In this document: one piece after another, positions 43,665 to 53,406 of the stretch
Position numbering within the stretch: the first letter of the stretch is position 1
Layout of the letters: every line of letters starts with the position of its first letter
NCBI RefSeq assembly: GCF_008370345.1
Contig: NZ_VTUU01000001.1
Span: forward strand, 1-64,000
Origin: Marinobacter salinexigens
Lineage (GTDB): Bacteria > Pseudomonadota > Gammaproteobacteria > Pseudomonadales > Oleiphilaceae
Reading direction: 5' to 3'
Length of the DNA: 64,000 bases
The notes under the pieces: generated by a model
Databases searched by the model: none
Told to the model about the DNA's origin: nothing
The model's input: only the letters and a program-made list of their open reading frames with translations
Made by a program: the position numbers and the translations under genes

Positions 43665-44297
43665 ATGATCAGAACATTTGCCGTGGCAGCTTTGTTTGCA
43701 GTAGCTGCAATCTTTAGTGGCATCGCCAGCGCAGAAACCTGGGAAGAAGGTACTCACTACCGGAAACTGGACACCCCGGTGCATACCGAAAGTGATAAGG
43801 GTGTCGAGGTCGCGGAGATTTTCTGGTATGGCTGTCCGCACTGCTACAACTTCAAGCCGTTGTCTGAGGCATGGGAAGCAAAGGCGCCAGACTATGTAAA
43901 TTACGTGCGCATTCCGGCAGCGCTTGGGCGTTCCTGGGAGCCCCATGCAAAGGCGTTTTATGCGCTGGAGGCCATGGGCAAGCTCGACGTTGTTCACGAT
44001 GCGCTGTTTGATGCGCTCGCAGGGGAACACCGTCCGCTGAATGATGGTCCTGCGCTGGCTGACTTCGTTGCGGGTTATGGTGTTGATCCGGAGGTTTTCC
44101 TGAAGAACTATAACAGCTTCGGAGTGAATGCCCGGATGCAGCAGGCCCAGGCTAAAGTCAGGGGAGCGCGTGTTACCGGCACACCGACTATGCTGGTGAA
44201 TGGGAAGTATATTGTGACAGCTTCCATGGCGGGTGGTCACGAAGCCGTATTGAGAGTCGTGGATTATCTGGTGGAAAAGGAACACGCCGCTGAATAA
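43665..44297 (+). CDS. dsbA: thiol:disulfide interchange protein DsbA
   Basis: The 210-aa periplasmic oxidase introduces disulfide bonds into exported proteins. The signal peptide covers about 1-23 (cut after ASA). The redox motif is CPHC (Cys57-Cys60) in FWYGCPHCYNF, with the cis-proline loop in VTGTPTMLVN, inside a thioredoxin fold with helical insert. The length is that of E. coli DsbA (208). GGAGA precedes ATG 43665. DsbB is not in the window. The following gene lies 62 nt downstream. Confidence 0.96.
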   Translation: MIRTFAVAALFAVAAIFSGIASAETWEEGTHYRKLDTPVHTESDKGVEVAEIFWYGCPHCYNFKPLSEAWEAKAPDYVNYVRIPAALGRSWEPHAKAFYALEAMGKLDVVHDALFDALAGEHRPLNDGPALADFVAGYGVDPEVFLKNYNSFGVNARMQQAQAKVRGARVTGTPTMLVNGKYIVTASMAGGHEAVLRVVDYLVEKEHAAE

Positions 44298-44359
44298 TAA
44301 TCGGCACGCCGCCCTCAGGGCCCGTGCCGGGGCTGGGGGCAGGGTGAGATCGCCGACCT

Positions 44360-45220
44360 ATGTATAAGCGACTGCGAAAACAGATCGATACTATCCTGAA
44401 GCCAGAGCGCGTGCCGCGAGGCAACTGCTCTGGTATGGAGCATGTACCGGAGTTTGAGCCTCATCGCCATCTCCGTCTGCTGACCTTTAATATTCAGGTT
44501 GGTATTAATACCTCCTCCTACCACCATTATGTGACCCGCAGCTGGCAACATCTGTTGCCCCATCGCCGCAGAATTGAAAACCTGGACCATATTGCCCGTC
44601 TGATCAGTCAGTACGATGTGGTTGCGTTGCAGGAATGCGATGGAGGCAGTCTGCGCAGTGGTTACATAAATCAGGTGCAGTATCTGGCGGAAGCGGCCGG
44701 AATTCCCTACTGGTATCAGCAGTTGAATCGGAATCTTGGTCAGATTGCACAGCACAGTAACGGGTTGCTGAGTCGCTACCGCCCCCTGGATGTGACTGAG
44801 CACAAGTTGCCGGGGCTGATTCCCGGGCGGGGCGCCATCATCGCGCGTTACGGTTCAGAGGAAGATCCACTGGTTCTCGTCTTGATGCATCTTTCTCTGA
44901 GTAAGGCTGGTCAGCAGCGACAGCTTGGGTATATCCGGGAGCAGATTGCGGACTATAAGCATGTGGTGCTGATGGGAGACATGAACAATCATGCGGAAGA
45001 GTTGCTTACGCAAACGCCATTGAAAGAGACGGATCTGGTACCTTTGCCGGCTTCTGCTCACAGCTTTCCCAGTTGGAGGCCGGAAAAGGCGCTGGATCAT
45101 ATTCTGGTGAGTCCGTCGCTGGAAATTCGTCGGTCCGAAGTGGTGAGCTATCCGGTGTCGGATCATTTGCCGATTGCAATGGATGTGGCGCTGCCCAAGG
45201 GATACCTGGAGACGTTCTAG
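44360..45220 (+). CDS. endonuclease/exonuclease/phosphatase family protein
   Basis: The 286-aa protein has the DNase I-like fold motifs: LTFNIQVG (Asn), VALQECDGG (metal Glu), LMGDMNNHAEE (Asp/Asn) and SDHLPIAMDV (the SDH triad). There is no signal peptide, although GGTGAG at a usual distance supports the start. The family includes nucleases, sphingomyelinases and phosphatases, so the substrate is open. Pseudomonas has a related gene directly after dsbA and cytochrome c4, which argues for a conserved neighbourhood. A terminator follows. Confidence 0.85.
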   Translation: MYKRLRKQIDTILKPERVPRGNCSGMEHVPEFEPHRHLRLLTFNIQVGINTSSYHHYVTRSWQHLLPHRRRIENLDHIARLISQYDVVALQECDGGSLRSGYINQVQYLAEAAGIPYWYQQLNRNLGQIAQHSNGLLSRYRPLDVTEHKLPGLIPGRGAIIARYGSEEDPLVLVLMHLSLSKAGQQRQLGYIREQIADYKHVVLMGDMNNHAEELLTQTPLKETDLVPLPASAHSFPSWRPEKALDHILVSPSLEIRRSEVVSYPVSDHLPIAMDVALPKGYLETF

Positions 45221-45251
45221 GGGCTGGGTTGAGGCCGTGGATTCCGAAAAC

Positions 45252-45279
45252 AAAAAACCCGGCGAGAGCCGGGTTTTTT
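45252..45279. terminator. bidirectional terminator between the EEP gene and rpmG
   Basis: AACCCGGC (45256-45263), GAGA and GCCGGGTT (45268-45275), flanked by an A tract and a T tract (to 45279). It serves the plus-strand EEP gene and, from the other side, the rpmB-rpmG transcript. Confidence 0.92.
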
Positions 45280-45286
45280 GTGGATG

Positions 45287-45310
45287 CAAGATCAAGATTA
45301 CTTGATCTTG
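45287..45310. repeat. perfect palindrome across the rpmG stop codon
   Basis: CAAGATCAAG (45287-45296), ATTA and CTTGATCTTG (45301-45310) are perfect inverted arms. The TAA stop of rpmG lies in the spacer. It would form a hairpin just before the terminator on the minus-strand transcript. Confidence 0.55.
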
Positions 45311-45453
45311 GCTTCCTTGTACGCAACGTGCTTACGGACAACCGGATCGTACTTTTTGATCTCGATTTTTTCCGGGGTGTTACGCTTGTTCTTGATGGTC
45401 GTGTAGAAGTGACCAGTGCCTGCTGATGATACCAGCTTGATTTTCTCGCGCAT
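45298..45453 (-). CDS. rpmG: 50S ribosomal protein L33
   Basis: The 51-aa ribosomal protein reads [19 protein letters not shown] at its start and ends [11 protein letters not shown], the standard L33 of gammaproteobacteria without the zinc cysteines of the C+ type. AAGGAG stands 7 nt before ATG 45453. It lies 11 nt after rpmB, as in E. coli, and the two are a transcript unit that ends in a bidirectional terminator. The absence of CxxC pairs means this copy does not need zinc. Confidence 0.96.
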   Translation of the reverse strand: MREKIKLVSSAGTGHFYTTIKNKRNTPEKIEIKKYDPVVRKHVAYKEAKIK

Positions 45454-45464
45454 GATGCGGCTCC

Positions 45465-45701
45465 TTAAACTTTCTCGCCGCGGGCACGAAGATCGGCCAG
45501 CACAGCGTCAATGCCTTTTTTGTCGATGATGCGCATGCCCTTGGTGGATACGCGCAGCTTTACAAAACGCTTCTCGGACTCAACCCAGAAACGGTGGTTC
45601 TGCAGATTCGGCAGAAAACGACGACGAGTGTGGTTCATCGCGTGGGATACATTGTTACCGGTAACCGGACGCTTACCGGTAACCTGACAAACTCTGGACA
45701 T
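45465..45701 (-). CDS. rpmB: 50S ribosomal protein L28
   Basis: The 78-aa protein has the L28 sequence [20 protein letters not shown] and the tail [19 protein letters not shown], full length for the family. It is the first gene of the rpmB-rpmG pair. The 241-nt gap toward radC must hold its promoter; I could not point to a convincing pair of boxes. The gap has a pyrimidine/GC-poor leader but no visible ORF, repeat or RNA. Confidence 0.97.
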   Translation of the reverse strand: MSRVCQVTGKRPVTGNNVSHAMNHTRRRFLPNLQNHRFWVESEKRFVKLRVSTKGMRIIDKKGIDAVLADLRARGEKV

Positions 45702-45942
45702 ACATGCCTCCGACCTGAGCAGTGGTCTAAATCAATACAAATTCGTTTTTAATGCGTCTCTGGTTGCCGGGGAGCCCGCTTGCTCCCAGTTTGCGCCTAT
45801 TAGTTTTAGCCTGATGACTGCTAAAACGGAACGCTGCCTGCCAGACGCCGCCAGAAAGGGACGCTTTTATACCAGAACCAGCCCCCCAACGCAAAAAATT
45901 GTTGGGAATTTGGCCAGTTTTTCGTTCCTGGCGTCGTTCGGG

Positions 45943-46617
45943 TTACATCAAACCCCGTTCAGCAAGTGATATTACCTCACCGTGCCCGACAACCATATGG
46001 TCAAGAACCCTGATGTCGACCAGAGAAAGGGCTTCTTTCAATCGTTTGGTGAGGGAAATGTCCGCCTGGCTGGGTTCGGCCACGCCTGATGGGTGATTGT
46101 GGGCAAATATTACCGCCGCAGCGTTATCCTCCAGTGCCTGGCGCACAACTTCTCGCGGGTACACCGCGGCGCCGTCAATGGTGCCGCGAAAAAGTTCCCG
46201 GTACTGGATGACCCTGTGACGGTTGTCCAGAAACAGCCCTGCAAAGACTTCATGGGGGTAGGTGCCAAGCCGGCTGGTCAGAAAACGTCGGGTGTCTTCG
46301 GGGGATCGTAACGGATCGCCCTGGCGCAAGGGTTCATCCATGACCCGTCTGGCCATCTCCATGGCGGCCTGAACTTGGGCATATTTTGCGTTGCCCAGAC
46401 CGCGAACCTCACAGAACTGGCGTTGAGAGGCGGTCATGAGGCCCCGAAGGCCACCAAAATTGTCGATGAGCCGTCGCGCCATGGTCATCACCGGAACGCC
46501 TGCGGTGCCCGTGCGCAGAAAAATGGCCAGCAGCTCAGCATCAGAAAGGGTGTCGGCGCCGTGACGCAGCAGCCGCTCGCGGGGCCGCTCATCGGTGGGC
46601 CAGGGAGTATCGGACAT
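45943..46617 (-). CDS. radC: RadC (JAB domain) protein
   Basis: The 224-aa protein has the N-terminal helix-hairpin-helix region ([19 protein letters not shown]) and a C-terminal JAB/MPN metalloprotease-like domain with [16 protein letters not shown], where the two His and the Asp bind zinc. The family was named for DNA repair, but its true role is unresolved. Length is normal. It is divergent from coaBC with a 180-nt gap and keeps the order rpmB-radC-coaBC seen in Pseudomonas and E. coli. Confidence 0.93.
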   Translation of the reverse strand: MSDTPWPTDERPRERLLRHGADTLSDAELLAIFLRTGTAGVPVMTMARRLIDNFGGLRGLMTASQRQFCEVRGLGNAKYAQVQAAMEMARRVMDEPLRQGDPLRSPEDTRRFLTSRLGTYPHEVFAGLFLDNRHRVIQYRELFRGTIDGAAVYPREVVRQALEDNAAAVIFAHNHPSGVAEPSQADISLTKRLKEALSLVDIRVLDHMVVGHGEVISLAERGLM

Positions 46618-46797
46618 ATCCTGTTCCTTGGATTATGGGGTTCTGGCGCTTCCTGCACCGGAATATGTTCTCAGGAAATACCGAAGACTACGTCAAAACA
46701 CAAGAATTGATAAGTGTTCCCGTGAGCGGGCGGGCTGTCTGTGCCGACAGACCGTGCTATCTTATAAACCTTTATTTTTATGAGGATACGGAGCCCT

Positions 46798-47985
46798 ATG
46801 GCTGCCAAAAGAATCCTGCTGGGTGTCACCGGCGGTATTGCTGCCTATAAAAGTGCTGAGCTTGTGCGCCTGCTGAAGAAAGCCGGGCACAGTGTGCGGG
46901 TGGTGATGACCCGGGGTGCCGAAGCATTTGTAACGCCTCTGACCTTTCAGGCGCTGAGTGGTGAACCGGTGCGGACCTCGCTGCTGGACCCTGAAGCGGA
47001 ATCCGGCATGGGGCATATCGAGCTGGCGAAATGGGCCGAACTGGTCGTGGTCGCACCGGCCTCTGCGGATTTCATGGCTCGTCTGGCGCAGGGCATGGCT
47101 GACGACCTGCTTGCTACCGTATGCTCGGCAACCGAGGCACCCATCGCACTGGCGCCCGCCATGAATCAGGCGATGTGGCGGAATCACCGGACCCAGCGCA
47201 ATGTCCGTCTGCTGGAGGATGATGCCCAGATTCGACTATGGGGCCCCGATCAGGGCCAGCAGGCCTGTGGCGATACCGGGCCGGGGCGGATGCTGGAGCC
47301 TCAGGCATTGTTTGAAAAAATTGAAGGCAGCCGTTCTGCTGGTGCCCTGGCGGACAAAAGGGTGGTGATCACGGCCGGGCCTACCCGCGAGCCTATTGAT
47401 CCGGTGCGGTATATTACCAATCACAGTTCCGGGAAAATGGGCTATGCCCTGGCAGCCGCGGCTCGTGACGCAGGTGCTCAGGTTACTCTGATCAGCGGAC
47501 CTGTCTCCATAGCGCCACCGCCCGGCGTTGAAGTTCGCAACGTGATAACGGCAGAGGACATGCTTCGGGTCGCTTCGGTTGCCGTCGACGAAGGTTGTGA
47601 CCTGTTTATAGCAAGTGCAGCTGTTGCGGATTACCGGCCCCAGATCTGCGCGGAGGACAAGATCAAGAAATCCAGTGAAGAAATGCTGCTGTCGCTGGTG
47701 CGCAATCCGGACACTCTGGCAACCATAGCGGGCCGTGTAGACGCCCCCTTTACCGTTGGGTTTGCTGCTGAAACAACGGATGTCGCTAAATACGCCACCG
47801 ACAAAATGCAACGAAAGAAGCTCAGGATGATCGTGGCCAATGATGTGTCTGTTCCCGGCCTGGGTTTCAACAGTGAAAATAACGCGGTTACTGTGTTCTG
47901 GCCGGATGGCCAGGTGTCTATCGGCCCCGACAGTAAGCAGCAGATTGCCGACGAACTGATCGACCTGATCTCCACGCATATTTAA
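46798..47985 (+). CDS. coaBC: phosphopantothenoylcysteine decarboxylase/phosphopantothenate-cysteine ligase
   Basis: This 395-aa bifunctional enzyme makes 4'-phosphopantetheine precursors of coenzyme A. The N-terminal FMN decarboxylase (CoaC, 1-190) has GVTGGIAAYKSAELVRLL-type nucleotide loop, PAMNQAMW and the active Cys in QQACGDTGPGRM. The C-terminal ligase (CoaB, 190-395) has ITNHSSGKMGYAL, typical of CoaB. The start is ATG 46798, with GGAG 4-5 nt upstream; an in-frame ATG at 46780 is a poorer choice. It is followed by dut 9 nt downstream. A TTATAAA-like box stands 40 nt upstream. Confidence 0.96.
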   Translation: MAAKRILLGVTGGIAAYKSAELVRLLKKAGHSVRVVMTRGAEAFVTPLTFQALSGEPVRTSLLDPEAESGMGHIELAKWAELVVVAPASADFMARLAQGMADDLLATVCSATEAPIALAPAMNQAMWRNHRTQRNVRLLEDDAQIRLWGPDQGQQACGDTGPGRMLEPQALFEKIEGSRSAGALADKRVVITAGPTREPIDPVRYITNHSSGKMGYALAAAARDAGAQVTLISGPVSIAPPPGVEVRNVITAEDMLRVASVAVDEGCDLFIASAAVADYRPQICAEDKIKKSSEEMLLSLVRNPDTLATIAGRVDAPFTVGFAAETTDVAKYATDKMQRKKLRMIVANDVSVPGLGFNSENNAVTVFWPDGQVSIGPDSKQQIADELIDLISTHI

Positions 47986-47994
47986 GGACTTTCC

Positions 47995-48456
47995 ATGACC
48001 AGACAAACTTTTCAGGTACGGGTGCTGGATAAACGCATTGGCCATCAGATCCCGTTTCCGGAATATGCCACTGAAGGGTCTGCGGGGCTTGATCTCAGGG
48101 CATGCCTGCCCGAGCCGCTGACGCTGGAACCCGGACAGACTCAACTGATTCCGACCGGACTTTCTCTGCATATCGCCGATCCGTCCCTGGCAGCGATGAT
48201 CCTGCCGCGCAGTGGTCTTGGCCACAAACACGGTATTGTGCTGGGTAATCTGGTGGGTCTGATCGATTCCGATTACCAGGGTGAGTTGATGGTGTCTTGC
48301 TGGAACCGCGGACAGACCACGTTCACCATCGATGTCGGTGAGCGTATTGCGCAGCTGGTGCTGGTTCCTGTTGTGCAGGCTGACTTTGAAGTGGTCAGTG
48401 AATTTGATGCCAGTACCCGGGGCGAAGGTGGATTCGGGTCCACCGGCACCCGGTAA
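47995..48456 (+). CDS. dut: dUTP diphosphatase
   Basis: The 153-aa trimeric enzyme hydrolyses dUTP to dUMP, keeping uracil out of DNA. All five family motifs are visible: [31 protein letters not shown] with the catalytic Asp, [10 protein letters not shown] and the C-terminal [11 protein letters not shown] that closes over the substrate. It starts 9 nt after coaBC, the conserved coaBC-dut pairing of gammaproteobacteria, and is followed by algC. Confidence 0.97.
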   Translation: MTRQTFQVRVLDKRIGHQIPFPEYATEGSAGLDLRACLPEPLTLEPGQTQLIPTGLSLHIADPSLAAMILPRSGLGHKHGIVLGNLVGLIDSDYQGELMVSCWNRGQTTFTIDVGERIAQLVLVPVVQADFEVVSEFDASTRGEGGFGSTGTR

Positions 48457-48551
48457 CGTGCTGTCCGGTAACGCATAAACGGTTGCCGGGGTCTATACTT
48501 GTGCGGATATATGCTTGGCCAGGATGGAATAATAAAACTGCAGGATGAATT

Positions 48552-51164
48552 ATGAAGCTGGGTAAGAAGAAGAGTTCCGATTCCGACGCTCCGGTTGAAG
48601 ATAAACACGCCAAAAAAGCCGCAAAGGCTGAAAAGAAAAAGGCCACTCAAGGACCGAAACACCGGAAACTGGGCCCGGTAGCTTTCAGTCAGGCTGCGGT
48701 GGTGGTTCTTGCAGGTATCCTCGCCGCTGTACTGATCCAATTTCTCGTGGTGCAGCCTTCAGCAGAGAAACGCCAGCAGTTGGAGGCGACTGCTGAGGTA
48801 GAGTCTGCTGCTTTGCGACTCAATCAGTACCTCGCCTTGCTCCAGAGCAGCGTCAATGGCCTGGCTTCCAGGGTAGATGTGATCAATGCCGTCACCGGAA
48901 CGTCCGGTATCGCGGATGTCGAGGCGCGGTTGGGCGCCGCCTTGCCGGGTGTCCGGGAAGTTCATATTTTCCCGTACCGGGATGTGCCGGGTGCGGCGAA
49001 TGGCGATGGTTTGCTGGGATTCACCGGCCTCGAGCTTGCCCGCAAAGCCGAGCTTGCGCGTCCGATGCTTCCGGATGCTTTCCCGAAAGACAACAAGTGG
49101 TACTTCCAGATGGCGTCGCCCGTGCGCAACCCGGCCAGCAATGCCGTGCTGGGAAGCGTACTGGTCATCTTCGATACAGCACCGCTGAAACCGTTGTTGC
49201 AGGTAGTGAATGGCGGCCTCGGCGGCCAGTTGGCTTTGATGCAGACTGTATCCGGTGGTTCCCGTGTGGTGGTCAGCAGTGGCAATGGCTCGCAGGCAGA
49301 GGTAGCCCGGCCACTGGTCAACCCGGACTGGTCCGTTGTGTATCGGCCCGCGAAGGCCGCTTCCGCCCCGGTCGATATCGTCATGATCGGTTTGTTGACG
49401 GCGTTGCCGGCCCTGATTGCCGCGATTGTCTGCTGGGTTTTGCTGTCAGGAGCCCAAAAGGGCTTGCGTCAGGATCTGGCGGCCCTGGTGCAGTGGTCCC
49501 ATAAGGCATTTGGCGGGGAGAGGTCGAAAATGCCGGATTATCGCTGGGACATGGTAGCGTCCGCTGGAGAAGTGTTTTTCCGATTGGCCCAGAGTGTGGA
49601 GAAGCGTGTTGCCAAAGCAACCGAGACGGAAAAGCCAAAGTCGGGGGGGCAGGCCGGAACACCATCCGATGAGGAACCTCTGTTCCAGGAATCTGACGTA
49701 CTCGACATCGATATGCTGGACGGCGACGAGGATCTGCTCGGTTTTGGCAGTGATGACATTCCCGCTGTTCAGCAGGCAGAACAGTCGCAGGTCGAACTGT
49801 CTCCGGAAATATTCCGGGCCTATGATATTCGCGGAATAGTTGGCGATACGCTGTCGGCGGACGTTGTGAGAGTGATCGGGCAGGCCATTGGTTCGGAAGC
49901 GATCCAGCGTGGTGTTGAAGCGATCTGTATTGGCTATGACGGGCGCCACTCCAGCCCTGAGCTTGCCGATGCGCTGGCGAACGGCATTATGGCGACAGGA
50001 TGTAATGTTATTCCGGTCGGTGCCGTGCCGACGCCGGTTCTGTATTTTGCTACCCATGAGCTGGGTACCGGTTCCGGTGTGATGGTAACCGGCAGTCATA
50101 ATCCGGCCAACTATAACGGCCTGAAAATCATGCTTGGTGGTGAAACCTTGTCTGGTGACGCTATTCAGAAGCTGTATCAGCGCACGGTCACCGGAGACTT
50201 CGCCCAGGGCCAGGGTAGCCAGAATCCACAGGATATCCGTAGGGCTTATCTGGATCGCATTATTGGCGACATTGCGGTTGCTGCCCCGCTGAAAGTGGTT
50301 GTCGACGCAGGTAATGGCATAGCGGGCGAGCTGGCACCGATACTGGTGGAGGAACTCGGTTGTGAGGTGGTTCCGTTGTATTGCGATGTTGACGGAGACT
50401 TCCCGAATCATCATCCCGATCCTGGCAAGCCGGCAAACCTTGCCGACCTGATTGCCCGGGTGAAGGGGGAAGGCGCCGATATCGGTCTGGCTTTCGATGG
50501 TGACGGTGATCGTTTGGGCGTGGTCACCAATACTGGCAAGATTATCTGGCCGGATCGCTTGTTGATGCTGTTTGCCCGGGATGTGGTTTCCCGAAACCCG
50601 GGGTCCGACGTACTTTACGATGTGAAATGCAGTCGCCGGCTGGCCGGGGTGATCTCCGAGGCTGGTGGTCGGCCCATCATGTGGAAAACCGGTCATTCGC
50701 TCATGAAGGCCAAGATGAAGGAGACCGGGGCGCTGCTGGCGGGTGAAATGAGCGGCCATATTTTCTTCGGTGAGCGTTGGTTTGGTTTTGATGACGGTCT
50801 CTATTCAGCGGCCCGTTTGCTGGAGATTCTTGGTATTGAAGATCGTCACAGCGAAGACGTATTCGAGGATTTTCCCGAGGACCTCAGTACTCCTGAGCTG
50901 AATGTCGAGGTGACCGAAGAGAACAAATTCGCGATCATTGATCGCCTGGGTGACGTCGGTGACTTTGGCGATGGCAGCATAAGTACCATTGACGGTATTC
51001 GTGTCGACTACAGCGACGGCTGGGGCCTGTGCCGGGCATCAAATACCACGCCGGTACTGGTACTGCGCTTCGAAGCGGAGAATGAAGAGGCGCTGGAACG
51101 GATTAAAGGGGTGTTCCGGGAGCAGTTGAAAAAGGCGGCTCCGGATGTCATTGCAGAGTTCTAG
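48552..51164 (+). CDS. algC: phosphomannomutase/phosphoglucomutase AlgC with membrane-anchored sensor-like N-terminus
   Basis: The 870-aa protein joins two parts. Residues about 410-870 are AlgC: the phosphoserine loop VTGSHNPANYNGLK, metal site DGDGDRLG, sugar loop GEMSGHIFF and C-terminal phosphate-binding RASNTTPVL. It interconverts mannose and glucose 1-/6-phosphates for LPS, alginate-type and other sugars. Residues 1-40 are Lys-rich, followed by a membrane helix (about 43-65), a periplasmic domain of about 200 residues and a second helix (about 277-302), then an acidic linker. This is the cache-like layout of chemoreceptors. The sequence runs uninterrupted, so the fusion is real. It precedes argB. 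Confidence 0.92.
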   Translation: MKLGKKKSSDSDAPVEDKHAKKAAKAEKKKATQGPKHRKLGPVAFSQAAVVVLAGILAAVLIQFLVVQPSAEKRQQLEATAEVESAALRLNQYLALLQSSVNGLASRVDVINAVTGTSGIADVEARLGAALPGVREVHIFPYRDVPGAANGDGLLGFTGLELARKAELARPMLPDAFPKDNKWYFQMASPVRNPASNAVLGSVLVIFDTAPLKPLLQVVNGGLGGQLALMQTVSGGSRVVVSSGNGSQAEVARPLVNPDWSVVYRPAKAASAPVDIVMIGLLTALPALIAAIVCWVLLSGAQKGLRQDLAALVQWSHKAFGGERSKMPDYRWDMVASAGEVFFRLAQSVEKRVAKATETEKPKSGGQAGTPSDEEPLFQESDVLDIDMLDGDEDLLGFGSDDIPAVQQAEQSQVELSPEIFRAYDIRGIVGDTLSADVVRVIGQAIGSEAIQRGVEAICIGYDGRHSSPELADALANGIMATGCNVIPVGAVPTPVLYFATHELGTGSGVMVTGSHNPANYNGLKIMLGGETLSGDAIQKLYQRTVTGDFAQGQGSQNPQDIRRAYLDRIIGDIAVAAPLKVVVDAGNGIAGELAPILVEELGCEVVPLYCDVDGDFPNHHPDPGKPANLADLIARVKGEGADIGLAFDGDGDRLGVVTNTGKIIWPDRLLMLFARDVVSRNPGSDVLYDVKCSRRLAGVISEAGGRPIMWKTGHSLMKAKMKETGALLAGEMSGHIFFGERWFGFDDGLYSAARLLEILGIEDRHSEDVFEDFPEDLSTPELNVEVTEENKFAIIDRLGDVGDFGDGSISTIDGIRVDYSDGWGLCRASNTTPVLVLRFEAENEEALERIKGVFREQLKKAAPDVIAEF

Positions 51165-51201
51165 GCTCTGAACATTTAAAGAAACAGATTCAGATTATTA
51201 A

Positions 51202-52107
<906 letters not shown>

Positions 52108-52130
52108 CGGTCTGAATAAGGAGCTCCCGG

Positions 52131-53381
52131 ATGAAGCGCCTGCTCACATTTCTGATCGTCATTGCCCTGGTCATTGTTGCCGGCTTCAAAGCCGCCGTAT
52201 GGTGGTTTGCCAACGAGCGTATGGCCGAAGCCCGCACCGGGCTGGAAGCCTGGGGAGTGCTTGATCGGGGCACGATTGGTTCCGGCCTTGACGGGCGATT
52301 ATTCCTGTCGGACAGCAGTTGGCAGGATTTCCGCCTTACCCGCCCGCTGGAAGTCGGAAAGCTGGAATTCGATGCAGGTTCCCCGCTGAACCTGATCACC
52401 GCTCTGGTTGATCCCGACTCAATGCCTGCCCGCTGGACCTTGCAGGCAGAAAGGCTTGGCCTGATGCTCGAAGCCACCATGTTTCGAAACTGGGTGACCG
52501 CGGAGGGCCAAACCGGGGAGGGTGAGCTGGCATTGTTTGTCTTGTCCTGTGCACCGGACTCCCGTCAGCAGTTGGGGAGCGGAGACCTGATGCGGATGGG
52601 CATTACGGGAATCAGCGGCGAAGCATTGTTGAAGCAGACGCCAGACGGATTGCATGGCGAGTTGAGCACTGCGGGTACGGGTAGTATTGATGTGGATTGG
52701 CCGGGAGCGCGGCTGGACCTGACGGCGCCCGATAGACTGTTAGCCAATTCGCCGGGGCCAATGAATGTTACCATTCGCGATGGCGGGCTGATGCGCAAGG
52801 TTGCGGCTTACTGTGCCCGTGAAAACGGACTGCAACCGCCGCAGTGGGCCGGTCAGGCAGCGCAGGCATTGCAGCGGGGTTTCCAGGCCCGCGGTCTGGT
52901 GGCCAGTGATCAGTTGGTTGCGCTATACAGGCAGTGGCTGATGGAAGGTGGCGAACTGACTGTGAAACTGGATCCGGCCCAGCCCTTCCTGGGTATTCCT
53001 GTGCACGGTGAGGCGGATAGTGGCAAGCTGACAGGTTGGTCCGTGTTCTATAACGGAGCTGAGGTGCCTGATGTCTATCTTCAGGAACAGCCTGCCCCGC
53101 CCGTTGTCGAGGTGCCTGCCGGGCCTGGCGACGAGGGTGAAGAGCTTCAGCCCGGTGAGCCGGGCTGGCACCGGGACTTGGTTGAGAATGCCGGAAATTG
53201 GGTGGGTCGGCAGGTCCGGGTAACCCTGAATAATGATAATGTGGTGGAGGGCCGGTTGGTGGGTGTGACGGATCGTGAGCTTGAAGTCGCCCGGGTCGTC
53301 GCCGGTGGAGAGGTCGCCTATCCCATGCAGGTTCGTGCCATTGTTGGCTTTGAAGTCTGGCGCCTTGGCCGTGGAGAGTAA
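52131..53381 (+). CDS. hypothetical membrane-anchored protein between argB and argE
   Basis: I do not recognise this 416-aa protein. It has one N-terminal hydrophobic anchor (about 5-25), a long soluble region with beta-rich character and few charged helices, and an AsmA-like pattern of short repeats in parts, which I cannot confirm. The last 60 residues (VGRQVRVTLNNDNVVEGRL, VGVTDRELEVARVVAGGE) look like a small beta-barrel of Sm-like type. AAGGAG precedes ATG 52131. It lies 23 nt after argB and 25 nt before argE, so it is probably in the same transcript although it is unlikely to be an arginine enzyme. Confidence 0.7.
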   Translation: MKRLLTFLIVIALVIVAGFKAAVWWFANERMAEARTGLEAWGVLDRGTIGSGLDGRLFLSDSSWQDFRLTRPLEVGKLEFDAGSPLNLITALVDPDSMPARWTLQAERLGLMLEATMFRNWVTAEGQTGEGELALFVLSCAPDSRQQLGSGDLMRMGITGISGEALLKQTPDGLHGELSTAGTGSIDVDWPGARLDLTAPDRLLANSPGPMNVTIRDGGLMRKVAAYCARENGLQPPQWAGQAAQALQRGFQARGLVASDQLVALYRQWLMEGGELTVKLDPAQPFLGIPVHGEADSGKLTGWSVFYNGAEVPDVYLQEQPAPPVVEVPAGPGDEGEELQPGEPGWHRDLVENAGNWVGRQVRVTLNNDNVVEGRLVGVTDRELEVARVVAGGEVAYPMQVRAIVGFEVWRLGRGE

Positions 53382-53406
53382 CCCGGGCGGGGCTTGAGAG
53401 GAATCT

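Noticed and set aside
48552..49790. Possibility that the AlgC N-terminal half is a separate gene joined by a sequencing error
   Set aside because: The frame is continuous with uniform codon use, and long membrane-anchored AlgC forms are known in related bacteria.
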